A DNA stretch of 64,000 bases from Cellulomonas palmilytica (GTDB taxonomy: Bacteria; Actinomycetota; Actinomycetes; Actinomycetales; Cellulomonadaceae): positions 3,770,013 through 3,834,012 of the forward strand of contig NZ_CP062221.1 in assembly GCF_021590045.1 (NCBI RefSeq), given 5' to 3'. Of the stretch, positions 18,054 to 28,426 are shown piece by piece. The notes beneath the pieces are model-generated. The model did not search any database. It was not told the DNA's origin and was given only the letters and a program-made list of their open reading frames with translations. Position 1 is the first letter of the stretch; every line of letters starts with the position of its first letter. The position numbers were made by a program, and so were the translations under genes.

Positions 18054-18905
18054 ATGAGCACCTCTGACGACGAGCGTCGTCCCGACCACACCGGCCCCGA
18101 CGACCAGCCGACGGCGCCGCAGCAGCCCACGACGGCGCTGCCCACGACCGAGCCCGGTCTCGACACCGGCCGCCACGCCGCCGTCCGACCCGCGCCCGTG
18201 GCGCCGCCGCCCGCCCGCACGAGCGCACGGCCGGTCCCGGCCGACGCCGGTGCGACCCCGGCGCCCGAGGAGGGCACCCGCGTCCTGCCCGCGGCCGGCG
18301 CTCCCACCGCTGCTCAGCCCGCCGCCACCGCTCCCACCGCTGCTCAGCCCACCGCGACCACTCCCGGTGCGCCCGCGACCGCCGCCGAGCCCGGGGCCAC
18401 GTCGCCGGACCTGTTCCCCGACGCGCACGCGCCCGCGCGCACGACGGTCGGCACGCACGTGCTCGGCGCGGTCGTCGGGCTGGTGCTCGCGCCGCTCGCG
18501 GCGGGGGTGCTGCTGCTCGGGCAGTCGCGCATCCTCGCGGTGCAGGTCGCCGGCTGGGACGCGTCGCTGGACTGGTCGGGCGTCGTGCTCGTCGCGCTCG
18601 GACTGCTGGCGCTCGGCTGGGTCGCGGTCCTCGCGGCCTGGACGCCCGCCGCCCCGTACACCGGCGGGGCGATCCTGACGGTCCTCGGCGCGGTGGCGCT
18701 CGTGTCTCCGGACGTGGTGCGCACGCAGGTGCTGCGCGTCGTGGACGGGAGCGAGTGGCGATCGACGGCCGTCGAGGTGACGGTCGCGGGCACGTCCGGC
18801 ACGTTGCTCGTCGCCGGGTTCCTCGTGCTGCTCGCGGGCGTGGTCGCGACCGCGGCGCACCGCCGTGGCGTCCGGCTGGGCGCGTTCCGCGAACGTCACC
18901 GCTGA
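18054..18905 (+). CDS. Hypothetical membrane protein with long disordered N-terminus
   Basis: 283 aa of unknown function. Residues 1-125 are low-complexity Pro/Ala/Thr with TAAQPAATAPTAAQ repeats and probably disordered in the cytoplasm. Residues about 135-275 hold four hydrophobic segments (GTHVLGAVVGLVLAPLAAGVLL, GVVLVALGLLALGWVAVLAAW, GGAILTVLGAVALV and LLVAGFLVLLAGVVATAA). The ATG at 18054 has GGGAGAG upstream. It lies between the FNT channel and acetyl-CoA synthetase on the same strand, with a 158-nt gap before the latter. No recognisable enzymatic motif. Confidence 0.7.
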   Translation: MSTSDDERRPDHTGPDDQPTAPQQPTTALPTTEPGLDTGRHAAVRPAPVAPPPARTSARPVPADAGATPAPEEGTRVLPAAGAPTAAQPAATAPTAAQPTATTPGAPATAAEPGATSPDLFPDAHAPARTTVGTHVLGAVVGLVLAPLAAGVLLLGQSRILAVQVAGWDASLDWSGVVLVALGLLALGWVAVLAAWTPAAPYTGGAILTVLGAVALVSPDVVRTQVLRVVDGSEWRSTAVEVTVAGTSGTLLVAGFLVLLAGVVATAAHRRGVRLGAFRERHR

Positions 18906-19062
18906 CCGGCCGCTCCCGACGCGGCCGCACCACCCGGTGGACCAGGAACACGGGTGTACCGGGCACTTCGGGCCGCGACGTGACTAGAGTTCCCCAGCGG
19001 AGGGACTTTGGTCCCGCCCGACTCCGACACTCGCACCGATGTCGCTGCACCTGGAGGCCCGC

Positions 19063-21051
<1,989 letters not shown>

Positions 21052-21063
21052 GACCCACGGCGC

Positions 21064-21095
21064 ACGGCCCGGTCGCCGCTCGGCGGCCGGGCCGT
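21064..21095 (+). terminator. Intrinsic terminator after acs
   Basis: Arms acggcccggtcgccg (21064-21078) and cggcggccgggccgt (21081-21095) pair with a single mismatch around a 2-nt gap. The hairpin sits 13 nt after the acs stop; there is no U-tract. Confidence 0.75.
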
Positions 21096-21137
21096 CGTCA
21101 TGCCGCGGGCACGGCGACTGCGCGCCCGTGGACCGGC

Positions 21138-21151
21138 CCGAACCGTTTCGG
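21138..21151 (+). promoter_or_regulatory. LacI-type operator candidate upstream of mannanase
   Basis: CCGAACCGTTTCGG is a near-palindrome centred on CG (12 of 14 positions symmetric), the form bound by LacI-family sugar repressors. It is about 160 nt before the mannanase start. Its right half GTTTCGG resembles GATTCGG of the palindrome upstream of the GH48 gene (60773). Confidence 0.4.
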
Positions 21152-21308
21152 AGAGTCGTCGGGGTCCGTGCGGGCTGGTTGGGTGTCCGCGTGCCCGCCT
21201 CGGCGGGTACTCAGCCAACCCATCGGTCACGACGCCGTGACCACGGACAACAGTGGATCTTCGGAGACCCCACAGCCCAGTCGCCGAGGCTCAGGAAAGA
21301 GGATTTCC

Positions 21309-22715
21309 ATGAGGTCTCGACCCCTGCTCGCCGGCGCCGCCGCGGCCGCCCTGGTCGCCGCGCTGGGAGCGACAGCCCTGGCCACGTCGGCGAACGCCGC
21401 CACGCCGCCCGGACTCCACGTCTCCGGCACGAGCCTGGTGGAGAAGGACGGCACGCCGTTCGTCGCACGCGGCGTGAGCCACGCGCACACCTGGTACACC
21501 TCGCAGACGCCCACCGCGATCCCCGCGATCCGCGCGGCGGGCGCGAACGCGCTGCGCGTCGTCCTGTCGGGCGGCGACCGGTGGACCAAGAACGACGCGG
21601 CGGACGTCGCGAACATCATCAGCCTGTGCAAGGCGAACAAGCTCATCTGCATGCTCGAGAACCACGACACCACGGGGTACGGCGAGCAGAGCGGTGCGGT
21701 CACGCTCGACACCGCCGCGAACTACTGGGTGAGCATCAAGTCCGCGCTCGTGGGCCAGGAGGACTACGTCCAGATCAACATCGGCAACGAGCCGTACGGC
21801 AACAACGCCACGGCGAACGCCACCTGGGCCGCGGACTCGGTCGCCGCGATCAAGAAGCTGCGCAACGCGGGCCTGCACCACAACATCGTGATCGACGCCC
21901 CGTCGTGGGGTCAGGACTGGGCGGGCATCATGCGCGACAACGCCCAGACCGTCGCCGCGGGCGACCCGGACGGCAACATCCTGTTCTCGGTCCACATGTA
22001 CGGCGTCTACAACAACGCGTCGACGATCAAGACGTACCTCGACGCGTTCAAGACGAAGGGCCTGCCGCTCGTCATCGGCGAGTTCGGCGACATGCACTCC
22101 GACGGCGACCCCGACGAGGACACGATCATGTCCGAGGCCGCCGCGCGCGGCATCGGGTACTACGGCTGGTCCTGGTCGGGAAACGGTGGCGGCGTCGAGT
22201 ACCTCGACATGGTCACGGGCTTCAACCCGGCGCAGAAGTCGTCCTGGGGCAAGCGGATCTTCGACGGTGCGAACGGCATCAAGGCCACGGCCGTGACGGC
22301 GAAGATCTTCGGCGGCGGGACCGACCCGACCGAGGAGCCGACCGAGGAGCCCACCGAGGAGCCGACAGAGGAGCCCACAGAGGAGCCGACGGAGGAGCCG
22401 ACCGAGGAACCGACGACGACGCCCGGCGGGACGTGCACCGCGACGCTGAAGATCGTCGGCAGCTGGCCGGGCGGCTTCCAGGGCTCGGTCACGGTCAAGG
22501 CGGGCCCCTCCGCGATCTCGGCGTGGTCGACGTCGTTCACGCTGTCCGGCGCGACCGTCGCGCAGGGCTGGAGCGGGACGTTCTCGGGCACCAGCGCCGT
22601 GACGGTGAAGAACGCGCCGTGGAACGGCTCGCTCGCACCGGGCCAGACGGCCGAGTACGGGTTCATCGGCTCGGGCCCCGCGCCGACGACGCCGCCCCCG
22701 GTGGTCTGCTCCTGA
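21309..22715 (+). CDS. Secreted GH5_8 beta-mannanase with CBM2
   Basis: 468-aa extracellular endo-mannanase. Signal peptide 1-30 (ends ATSANA). GH5 domain about 31-335 with GLHVSGTSLVEKDGTPFVARGVSHAHTWY split by family-typical turns, acid/base Glu161 in INIGNEPYG and nucleophile Glu258 in VIGEFGD; HDTTGYGEQ and GWSWSGNGGGVEYLD are characteristic of subfamily 8 mannanases. Residues 339-370 are a (TEEP)n linker, acidic rather than the usual Pro-Thr. A CBM2 follows (375-468) with Cys near both ends and WPGGFQG, for cellulose binding. ATG at 21309 has AGGAAAGAGGA upstream. It stands alone with its own terminator. Confidence 0.93.
   Translation: MRSRPLLAGAAAAALVAALGATALATSANAATPPGLHVSGTSLVEKDGTPFVARGVSHAHTWYTSQTPTAIPAIRAAGANALRVVLSGGDRWTKNDAADVANIISLCKANKLICMLENHDTTGYGEQSGAVTLDTAANYWVSIKSALVGQEDYVQINIGNEPYGNNATANATWAADSVAAIKKLRNAGLHHNIVIDAPSWGQDWAGIMRDNAQTVAAGDPDGNILFSVHMYGVYNNASTIKTYLDAFKTKGLPLVIGEFGDMHSDGDPDEDTIMSEAAARGIGYYGWSWSGNGGGVEYLDMVTGFNPAQKSSWGKRIFDGANGIKATAVTAKIFGGGTDPTEEPTEEPTEEPTEEPTEEPTEEPTEEPTTTPGGTCTATLKIVGSWPGGFQGSVTVKAGPSAISAWSTSFTLSGATVAQGWSGTFSGTSAVTVKNAPWNGSLAPGQTAEYGFIGSGPAPTTPPPVVCS
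22324..22410 (+). repeat. 12-nt tandem repeat encoding the TEEP linker
   Basis: About seven units of accgaggagccc (with synonymous changes such as acagaggagccc) encode successive TEEP tetrapeptides between catalytic domain and CBM2. Confidence 0.85.
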
Positions 22716-22728
22716 GCACCGCCTGATC

Positions 22729-22769
22729 ACGACGAAGGCCCGGACCCGCGTGGTCCGGGCCTTCGTCGT
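22729..22769 (+). terminator. Strong intrinsic terminator after mannanase
   Basis: Perfect 18-bp stem: acgacgaaggcccggacc (22729-22746) and ggtccgggccttcgtcgt (22752-22769) with the 5-nt loop cgcgt. Confidence 0.88.
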
Positions 22770-22832
22770 CCCCAGGTGCGGACGCGCGTCCCGCAGGGCG
22801 AGCGGCACGCACCGTCCGGCAGGATGCGGCGC

Positions 22833-23132
22833 ATGCCCAGGCCCACGAACCTCACCGTCGACGGCCGGGTCGTCGCTGTCCTCACCGCGACCGGCGGGGA
22901 CTTCCCGTGGCAGCACGGGACGTACGAACCGGGGCCGGACGTGGCGCTGGTCGCGTCGGCGTTCGTCGACCTGCCCGACGGGCGGCGGGACCTCGACCTC
23001 GACCGGCTGGCCGCCGCGGGGCACGACCTGGGGTCCGTGCGGCTCGACGACGGCGACCACCTGCACGCGCTCGTCGTCGCTCCCGACGGGTCCGCGGCGT
23101 GGCGGTCCGGGTTCGAGCCGCTGGAGCCGTGA
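22833..23132 (+). CDS. Small hypothetical protein
   Basis: About 99-aa soluble acidic protein of unknown function. It contains NLTVDGRVVAVLTATGGDFPW, GPDVALVASAFVDLPDGRRDLDLDRLA and a C-terminus SAAWRSGFEPLEP; Asp/Leu-rich, no Cys, no membrane segment. Codon third positions are strongly G/C, like neighbouring genes, which supports it being real. The start may be ATG 22833 or ATG 22824 (three residues longer); GGCAGG precedes. No neighbour suggests a role. Confidence 0.55.
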   Translation: MPRPTNLTVDGRVVAVLTATGGDFPWQHGTYEPGPDVALVASAFVDLPDGRRDLDLDRLAAAGHDLGSVRLDDGDHLHALVVAPDGSAAWRSGFEPLEP

Positions 23133-23343
23133 CGTGCTCGTGAGCGCGTCGGGCGTGGGACGGCTCGTCTTGCAGGGCGAGACGGCACGACGAAGCCGTT
23201 GACCCTCCCCCGGCACCCTCCTACGTTCACGCCGATCGCTCCGTCGTCAGTCCCGGCTGGCGGAGCCGCCGCAGCCGCACCGGCTCGGCGAACCGGGAGC
23301 AGGGGCCACGGCCTCGCTGCACGACCCCCTGAAGGGGTGAGTC

Positions 23344-23430
23344 ATGATCCAGGCGCTCGCACCTCTCGCCCACCGGCCGGCCCGCCGCACCCCGTGTCCC
23401 CCGGCGTGTCCGTCGGCGCGCTGTCGCTGA
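23344..23430 (+). CDS. Putative leader peptide with C-terminal cysteines
   Basis: 28-codon open frame with GAAGGGGTGAG shortly before its ATG. The peptide is rich in Arg/His in the middle and ends CPPACPSARCR, three Cys in the last eleven residues. Actinobacterial sulfur-assimilation operons are often preceded by short leader peptides of this style, with Arg/His then Cys, which sense cysteinyl-tRNA supply. The flavin monooxygenase and ABC importer downstream could be sulfur related. The peptide has not been matched to a family here, and the 366-nt distance to the next gene is long. Confidence 0.4.
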   Translation: MIQALAPLAHRPARRTPCPPACPSARCR

Positions 23431-23459
23431 GCCCGTCGTCGCAACGTCGGCGCATCACC

Positions 23460-23549
23460 GACCTCGTCGCCGCCGGCCTCGTCGTCACCGGCCTCGTCGC
23501 CGCCGGCCTCGTCGTCACCGGCCTCGTCGTCACCGGCCTCGTCGTCGCC
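23460..23549 (+). repeat. 15-nt tandem repeat, six units
   Basis: Six consecutive units of ggcctcgtcgtcacc, two variants (gtcacc and gccgcc endings) alternating at first. They lie between the leader-peptide frame and the monooxygenase gene. In one frame the units would encode LVVTG/LVAAG; no convincing gene contains them. The rest of 23431-23796 shows nothing I can support apart from the ribosome binding site at its end. Confidence 0.8.
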
Positions 23550-23796
23550 GACCCGGTGGGCTGACCCGACCGTCGCCGCGCTGCCGCTGACCTCGTCGTC
23601 GGCGCGCGCCGCTGACCGGCGTCACCGACCCGCCGCCGCGCCCGCGGCAGACCCGGCACTGCCCGGCTCGCTGCCGTTCCTCCCGCCCGCACCGCGCTGC
23701 CACGGCAGCGCGTTCACCGGCGGCCACCCTCGCACGCCCGGAGAGCCGCACCCCCGGGCGCGACCTCGCACACCGTCACGCACCCCGGAGACCCGC

Positions 23797-25170
23797 ATGT
23801 CCATCGACAGCACCACCCGCCCGCACACCGCCCGCACGGCAGCGCGTGCCGGCTCAGCCCGGCCGGCGCCACGCCGACGGCTCCTGCTCGGGCTGCTCGG
23901 CGGCACGTCCGGCGGGCGGACGCAGTGGCTCAGCGACGGCGCGCGCCGCGACGACGTCGTCGACATCGACCGCTACGCACGCCAGGCGCAGGTCGCCGAG
24001 GCGGCGTTCTTCGACGCGTACTTCCTCGCCGACGGCCTGGGCTTCGACCCGACGCACGCGCAGGGCCAGCCGGCGGGCGGCCTCGAGCCCCTGACGACGC
24101 TCTCGGCACTCGCACCGCGCACCACGCACATCGGCCTGGTCGCGACCGCGTCGACGAGCTTCAACCACCCGTACAACCTCGCGCGGCGCATCGCGTCGAT
24201 CGACCACATCAGCCGCGGCCGCGCGGGCTGGAACGTGGTGACGTCGTCGGGCGGCGAGGCGAACTTCGGCTGGGACGCGCTCCCGCCGCAGGAGGAGCGC
24301 TACCGGCGCGCGGCGGAGTTCGTCGACGTGGTGGACGCGCTGTGGCGCAGCTGGGAGCCCGACGCGGTGGTGTTCGACCGCAGCCGCCAGGTGTACGCCG
24401 ACCCGGACAAGATCCACCGCATCGGCTTCGCGGGCGACTACTTCCGGGTCGAGGGGCCGATGAACATCCAGCGCCCGCCGCAGGGCCGGCCGGTGCTGTT
24501 CCAGGCGGGCTCCTCGGCGTCCGGCAAGGAGTTCGGCGCGCGGTACGGCGAGGTGGTCTACACCGCGCAGCAGCACCTCGACGAGGCGCTCGCGTTCCGC
24601 GCGGACCTGCTCGCGGCCGCGGAGGCGCACGGGCGCGGCCCGCACGCGCTGCGCGTGCTGCCGGGGCTGAGCGCGGTCATCGGGGACACCCCCGAGCAGG
24701 CGCGCGAGCTCGACCACGCGATCACCGACGGGCTCGACTGGGAGTTCGGGCGCCGCAGCCTCGCCGCCGCGCTCGGCGGTGCGGACCTGTCGGGCCTCGA
24801 GCTCGACGAGCGCATCCCGCCCGAGCGCCTGCCGGACCCGTCCGCGCTCGGGCGGCGCCAGTCGCGGCCCGCGATCTTCCGCAGATACGCGCTGCAGCCC
24901 GGCACGACGCTGCGCGACACGATCCGGTACGCGGCGCGCGCGGCGGGCCACGGGACGTTGCGCGGCACGCCCCGGCAGGTCGCCGACCACGTCCTCGACT
25001 GGTTCGAGCGCGGCGCGGCCGACGGGTTCATCGTCATGCCGCCCGCGTACCCGGACGCGCTGACGGACTTCACGACGAAGGTCGTGCCGCTGCTGCAGGA
25101 GGCCGGCGTCGTGCAGGACTCCTACGGCGAGGGCACCCTGCGCCACCGCCTCGACCTCGGCCTCGACTGA
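23797..25170 (+). CDS. NtaA/SnaA/DszA-type FMN-dependent monooxygenase
   Basis: 457-aa bacterial-luciferase-like (LLM) monooxygenase using reduced FMN from a partner reductase. Signatures: AAFFDAYFLADGLGFDPT, LEPLTTLSALAPRTTHIGLVATASTSFNHPYNLARRIASIDHISRGRAGWNVVTSS (family core, shown in part), FQAGSSASGKEFGARYGEVVYTAQ split over the FMN region, and GTPRQVADHVLDWFERGAADGFIV. Relatives open organosulfur compounds or metal chelators (NTA, EDTA). A 27-residue Arg/Ala-rich N-terminal extension is unusual. ATG at 23797 has CCCCGGAGACCCGC upstream, nearly identical to the leader of the next gene. First gene of an operon with an ABC importer 26 nt downstream. Confidence 0.88.
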   Translation: MSIDSTTRPHTARTAARAGSARPAPRRRLLLGLLGGTSGGRTQWLSDGARRDDVVDIDRYARQAQVAEAAFFDAYFLADGLGFDPTHAQGQPAGGLEPLTTLSALAPRTTHIGLVATASTSFNHPYNLARRIASIDHISRGRAGWNVVTSSGGEANFGWDALPPQEERYRRAAEFVDVVDALWRSWEPDAVVFDRSRQVYADPDKIHRIGFAGDYFRVEGPMNIQRPPQGRPVLFQAGSSASGKEFGARYGEVVYTAQQHLDEALAFRADLLAAAEAHGRGPHALRVLPGLSAVIGDTPEQARELDHAITDGLDWEFGRRSLAAALGGADLSGLELDERIPPERLPDPSALGRRQSRPAIFRRYALQPGTTLRDTIRYAARAAGHGTLRGTPRQVADHVLDWFERGAADGFIVMPPAYPDALTDFTTKVVPLLQEAGVVQDSYGEGTLRHRLDLGLD

Positions 25171-25196
25171 CCCACCCGCACACCCTGGAGACCCAC

Positions 25197-26369
25197 ATGA
25201 CACCCCGTACCCGCAGGACGCTCGCCGCGCTGAGCGCGCTCGTCGTCCTCCTCCTGGCCGCCTGCTCGGGCAGCGCCGACGCGGCGAGCCCCGCCTCGTC
25301 GTCGAACGGCGCGGCGACGAGCGCCCCCGTGAAGCGCACGACGACCACCGTGACCGACGAGACCGGCCGCAAGGTCGAGCTCGACCTGCCCGTCGCGAGC
25401 GTCGCGTCCGGGCTCGGCGGCAACCAGTACATCCTCGAGCTCATCCGCGCGGTCGGTGACCCGAGCCGCGTCGTCGCCGCGACCGAGAGCCAGATCAACA
25501 CGCCCGGCTGGGCGGGCTACTGGGACGACTTCGCGTTCTACGACGAGACGTCGCCCGTGTTCGTCGCGGGCGAGACCGGCTCGTTCAACTACGACAAGCT
25601 CATCGAGCTCAAGCCCGACGTGCTGCTCACGGGTTCGAACAGCCCGTGGCAGGAGGCCGAGGCGAAGCTCGAGCCGTTCGGCATCAAGGTCCTGGTGTTC
25701 ACCGCGTGGGAGCCGCGGTTCTCCGAGCACAACATCGAGCTGCTCGGTCAGCTGTTCGGCACGCAGGACCGCGCCGAGGACTACACCGCCTCGCTCACGG
25801 GCGAGATCGAGGCCCTGCTGGCCGAGCGCCTCGCGGGCCTGAAGGAGGAGGACAAGGTCCGCGTCTACTTCGAGGGCCAGAAGGACTACGTCGCGGGCAT
25901 CCCCGGCGGCTGGGACTGGGTCATCCGGTACGCCGGCGGCGCGAACATCTACTCGGACATCATCATCAACGGCGGCCTGGGCTGGAACCAGATCGACGTG
26001 GACCCGGCGGACATCGTGTCCCGCAACCCTGAGTTCATCATCAAGAACGGCGTGGCCGACAAGCCGCAGGGCTTGTACGAGCCCTGGACGCGCGAGGAGT
26101 TCGAGGCCACCGCGCAGTCCCTGGTCTCGCGGCCCGGGTTCGACCACATCGACGCGGTGAAGAACGGCCGCGTGTGGATCACGAACAACTACCTCACGTC
26201 CGCGGCGTCCAAGTGGGTCGGCGCGCTGTACCTCGCGACGTGGCTCTACCCGGAGCGGTTCGAGGGCGTCGACCCCGAGTCGTACTTCCAGGCGTGGGTC
26301 ACGCAGTATCAGCAGTCCGAGTACCACCCGGCCGCGGACTACATCCACCACGCCGGGGAGGCGTCGTGA
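25197..26369 (+). CDS. ABC importer substrate-binding lipoprotein (Peripla_BP_2 type)
   Basis: 390-aa lipoprotein with signal sequence and lipobox LLAAC (Cys23), then a Ser/Ala linker. The mature part has TVTDETGRKVELDLPVASV, NQYILELIRAVGDPSRVVA, IELKPDVLLTGSN and IDAVKNGRVWI, as in binding proteins for siderophores, haem, cobalamin or other metal chelates. The bound compound is unknown. ATG at 25197, GGAG 7 nt upstream. It follows the monooxygenase and its stop overlaps the permease start. Confidence 0.9.
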   Translation: MTPRTRRTLAALSALVVLLLAACSGSADAASPASSSNGAATSAPVKRTTTTVTDETGRKVELDLPVASVASGLGGNQYILELIRAVGDPSRVVAATESQINTPGWAGYWDDFAFYDETSPVFVAGETGSFNYDKLIELKPDVLLTGSNSPWQEAEAKLEPFGIKVLVFTAWEPRFSEHNIELLGQLFGTQDRAEDYTASLTGEIEALLAERLAGLKEEDKVRVYFEGQKDYVAGIPGGWDWVIRYAGGANIYSDIIINGGLGWNQIDVDPADIVSRNPEFIIKNGVADKPQGLYEPWTREEFEATAQSLVSRPGFDHIDAVKNGRVWITNNYLTSAASKWVGALYLATWLYPERFEGVDPESYFQAWVTQYQQSEYHPAADYIHHAGEAS

Positions 26370-27538
26370 CGGACGTCCTCGACCGTCCGACGAGCCCGTC
26401 GTCGGACCCCGCGAACGGCACGGGCGACCCCACGCCCGACCAGGCCCGGGCGCGCCGCCCGCTGCGCGAGCGCGTGCGCAGCCGCACGCTCGTGCACACC
26501 GACCGAGGCCGCGCGCTCGTCATCGGAGTCGGCACCGTCGTCGTGCTGCTCGTCGCCGTGGTCGCCCTGACCGTCGGCGGCGCGGGCATCGGGCTGGGCG
26601 ACGCGCTCACCGCGCTCGGCCGCAAGGCGACGGGCACCGTCCCCGCCGACCCGGACGGGCAGCGCATCCTGCTGCAGGTGTGGGACCTGCGCGTCCCGCG
26701 CGTGCTGCTCGCGCTGCTCGCGGGCGCCGCGCTCGCGGTGGCCGGCGTGCTGTTCCAGGGCCTGCTGCGCAACCCGCTCGTCAGCCCGTACACGCTGGGC
26801 ATCGCGCCGGCCGCCGCGTTCGGCGCGGCGTTCGCGATCCTGTTCGTCGGCCCGCGGGACCTGGGGTCGAGCGGCGGCGTGGGCTGGGTCGTCGTCGGGG
26901 CCCTCACCGTGGCGCTGCTCAGCTCGGTGCTCGTGCTGCTGCTCGGCGCGGTCAAGCGCGGCGACCCGGCCACGCTCATCCTGCTCGGCATCGCGGTCAC
27001 GCAGTTCTTCACCGCCGCGACCTCTGCGCTGCAGTACACCGCCGACCAGGAGACCCTCGCGCTCATCATCCAGTGGACGTGGGGGTCGGTGAACGGCGCC
27101 GAGTGGTTCCAGGTGGGGGTCGTCGCGCTGCTCGTCGCGATCGTGTTCCCGCTGGTGCAGCGCCAGGCGGGCAACGTCAACGCGATCGCGTTCGCGGGGG
27201 ACGACGCGGCCACGAGCCTCGGCGTCCCGGTCGCCCGGGTGCGCCTCGGGCTCATCTTCACGGCCGTCGTCATCACCGCGGTGACGATCGCGTTCACCGG
27301 GATCATCGGGTTCGTCGGCCTCGTCGGGCCGCACATCGCCCGGCTCCTCATCGGCGGCAACCACCGGTTCCTGCTGCCGTTCTCGATGCTGACGGGCGGC
27401 CTGCTGCTCGTCGTCGCCGACTCCGTGGGACGCGTGGCGCTCGAGCCCGCCGTCATGCCGGTCGGCATCGTCGACGCCCTCGTCGGGGCGCCGATCTTCC
27501 TGTACCTCATCCTCGCCCGACGGAGGGCCGCCGCATGA
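26366..27538 (+). CDS. FecCD-family ABC importer permease
   Basis: 390-aa membrane permease of the BtuC/FecCD family. A 50-residue cytoplasmic N-terminus precedes about ten helices. Family signatures: DLRVPRVLLALLAGAALAVAGVLFQGLLRNPLVSPYTLGI (shown in parts: RVPRVL, GVLFQGLLRNPL, YTLGI), GDDAATSLGVPV, and the coupling region GIIGFVGLVGPHIARLL. The start is GTG at 26366 with GGGGAGG upstream and a GTGA overlap with the binding-protein stop. It works with the ATPase encoded next. Confidence 0.93.
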   Translation: MTDVLDRPTSPSSDPANGTGDPTPDQARARRPLRERVRSRTLVHTDRGRALVIGVGTVVVLLVAVVALTVGGAGIGLGDALTALGRKATGTVPADPDGQRILLQVWDLRVPRVLLALLAGAALAVAGVLFQGLLRNPLVSPYTLGIAPAAAFGAAFAILFVGPRDLGSSGGVGWVVVGALTVALLSSVLVLLLGAVKRGDPATLILLGIAVTQFFTAATSALQYTADQETLALIIQWTWGSVNGAEWFQVGVVALLVAIVFPLVQRQAGNVNAIAFAGDDAATSLGVPVARVRLGLIFTAVVITAVTIAFTGIIGFVGLVGPHIARLLIGGNHRFLLPFSMLTGGLLLVVADSVGRVALEPAVMPVGIVDALVGAPIFLYLILARRRAAA

Positions 27539-28350
27539 CGCTCGAGATCGAGGACCTGCACTTCTCCTACGGCAGGCGGACCGTGCTGCACGGCGTCGAC
27601 CTGCACGCGCGCCGCGGCGAGCTGCTCGGCCTGCTGGGGCCCAACGGCTCCGGCAAGTCGACGCTCATCAAGTCCGTCGCCCGCATCCACCGCCCCACGT
27701 CAGGCCGGCTGCGGTGGGACGGCACGGTCGACCTCCCCCGCCTGTCGCGGCGCCAGCTCGCGCGGCTGGTGGCGTACGTGCCGCAGGCCATCGACGTGTC
27801 GTTCGACCTGGACGTGCGCGAGGCGGTCGTCCTGGGCCGCACACCGTACTTCGGGGCGCGGCCCTCGGCGGAGGACTGGCGGCAGGTGGACCGCGCGATC
27901 GCGCTGCTCGGTCTGGAGGACCTCGTCGGGCGGCAGGTGTCGCGCCTGTCCGGCGGGCAGGCGCAGCGTGTGCTCATCGCGCGGTCCGTCGCTCAGCAGC
28001 CGAGCATCCTGCTGCTCGACGAGCCGACGAGCGCGCTCGACATCCGCTACCAGCTGCAGACGCTGCAGCTCGCGCGCCGCATCGCGCGCACGGAGGGCGT
28101 CGCGGCGGTCATCGCGATCCACGACCTCAACCAGGCCGCGCGGTTCTGCGACTCGATCGCGCTGCTGCGCGCGGGCCGGGTCGTGGCGCACGGCAGCCCG
28201 GCGGACGTCCTGACGGCGGAGCGCGTCGAGGACGTGTACGGCATCCGGGCGGAGGTCACGGGCCGGGACGGGGTGGTGCAGGTGCACCCGCTCGTCGACG
28301 ACGAGGACGGCGAGGCCGCTCCGGTGCGCGAGGCGCAGCTCGTCGCGTGA
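27535..28350 (+). CDS. ABC importer ATP-binding protein (FecE/BtuD type)
   Basis: 271-aa ATPase that drives the importer. Walker A GPNGSGKSTL, Q-loop YVPQAID, signature LSGGQAQRV, Walker B ILLLDEPTSALD and the switch His in IAIHDLNQAARF are all intact. ATG at 27535 overlaps the permease stop (ATGA). The C-terminus ends in an acidic tail (DDEDGEAAP). Last gene of the operon; a hairpin follows. Confidence 0.95.
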   Translation: MTLEIEDLHFSYGRRTVLHGVDLHARRGELLGLLGPNGSGKSTLIKSVARIHRPTSGRLRWDGTVDLPRLSRRQLARLVAYVPQAIDVSFDLDVREAVVLGRTPYFGARPSAEDWRQVDRAIALLGLEDLVGRQVSRLSGGQAQRVLIARSVAQQPSILLLDEPTSALDIRYQLQTLQLARRIARTEGVAAVIAIHDLNQAARFCDSIALLRAGRVVAHGSPADVLTAERVEDVYGIRAEVTGRDGVVQVHPLVDDEDGEAAPVREAQLVA

Positions 28351-28356
28351 GACGCG

Positions 28357-28387
28357 GTCCGCGGGGGCCCGCGTGGTCCCCGCGGAC
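28357..28387 (+). terminator. Intrinsic terminator after ABC importer operon
   Basis: gtccgcgggg (28357-28366) and ccccgcggac (28378-28387) pair perfectly over 10 bp with an 11-nt loop. It sits between convergent genes and may serve both. Confidence 0.7.
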
Positions 28388-28426
28388 GGCTGTCGTCCCC
28401 GCTCCCGACGGTGCGCGGGGCCGGTG

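Noticed and set aside
23185..23343. SAM- or cobalamin-type riboswitch before the monooxygenase operon
   Set aside because: GC-rich hairpins are possible but conserved core sequences of these riboswitches were not found.
23199..23564. 121-codon plus-strand frame containing LVVTG repeats
   Set aside because: It is made mostly of the 15-nt tandem repeat and low-complexity sequence; no ribosome binding site or domain.
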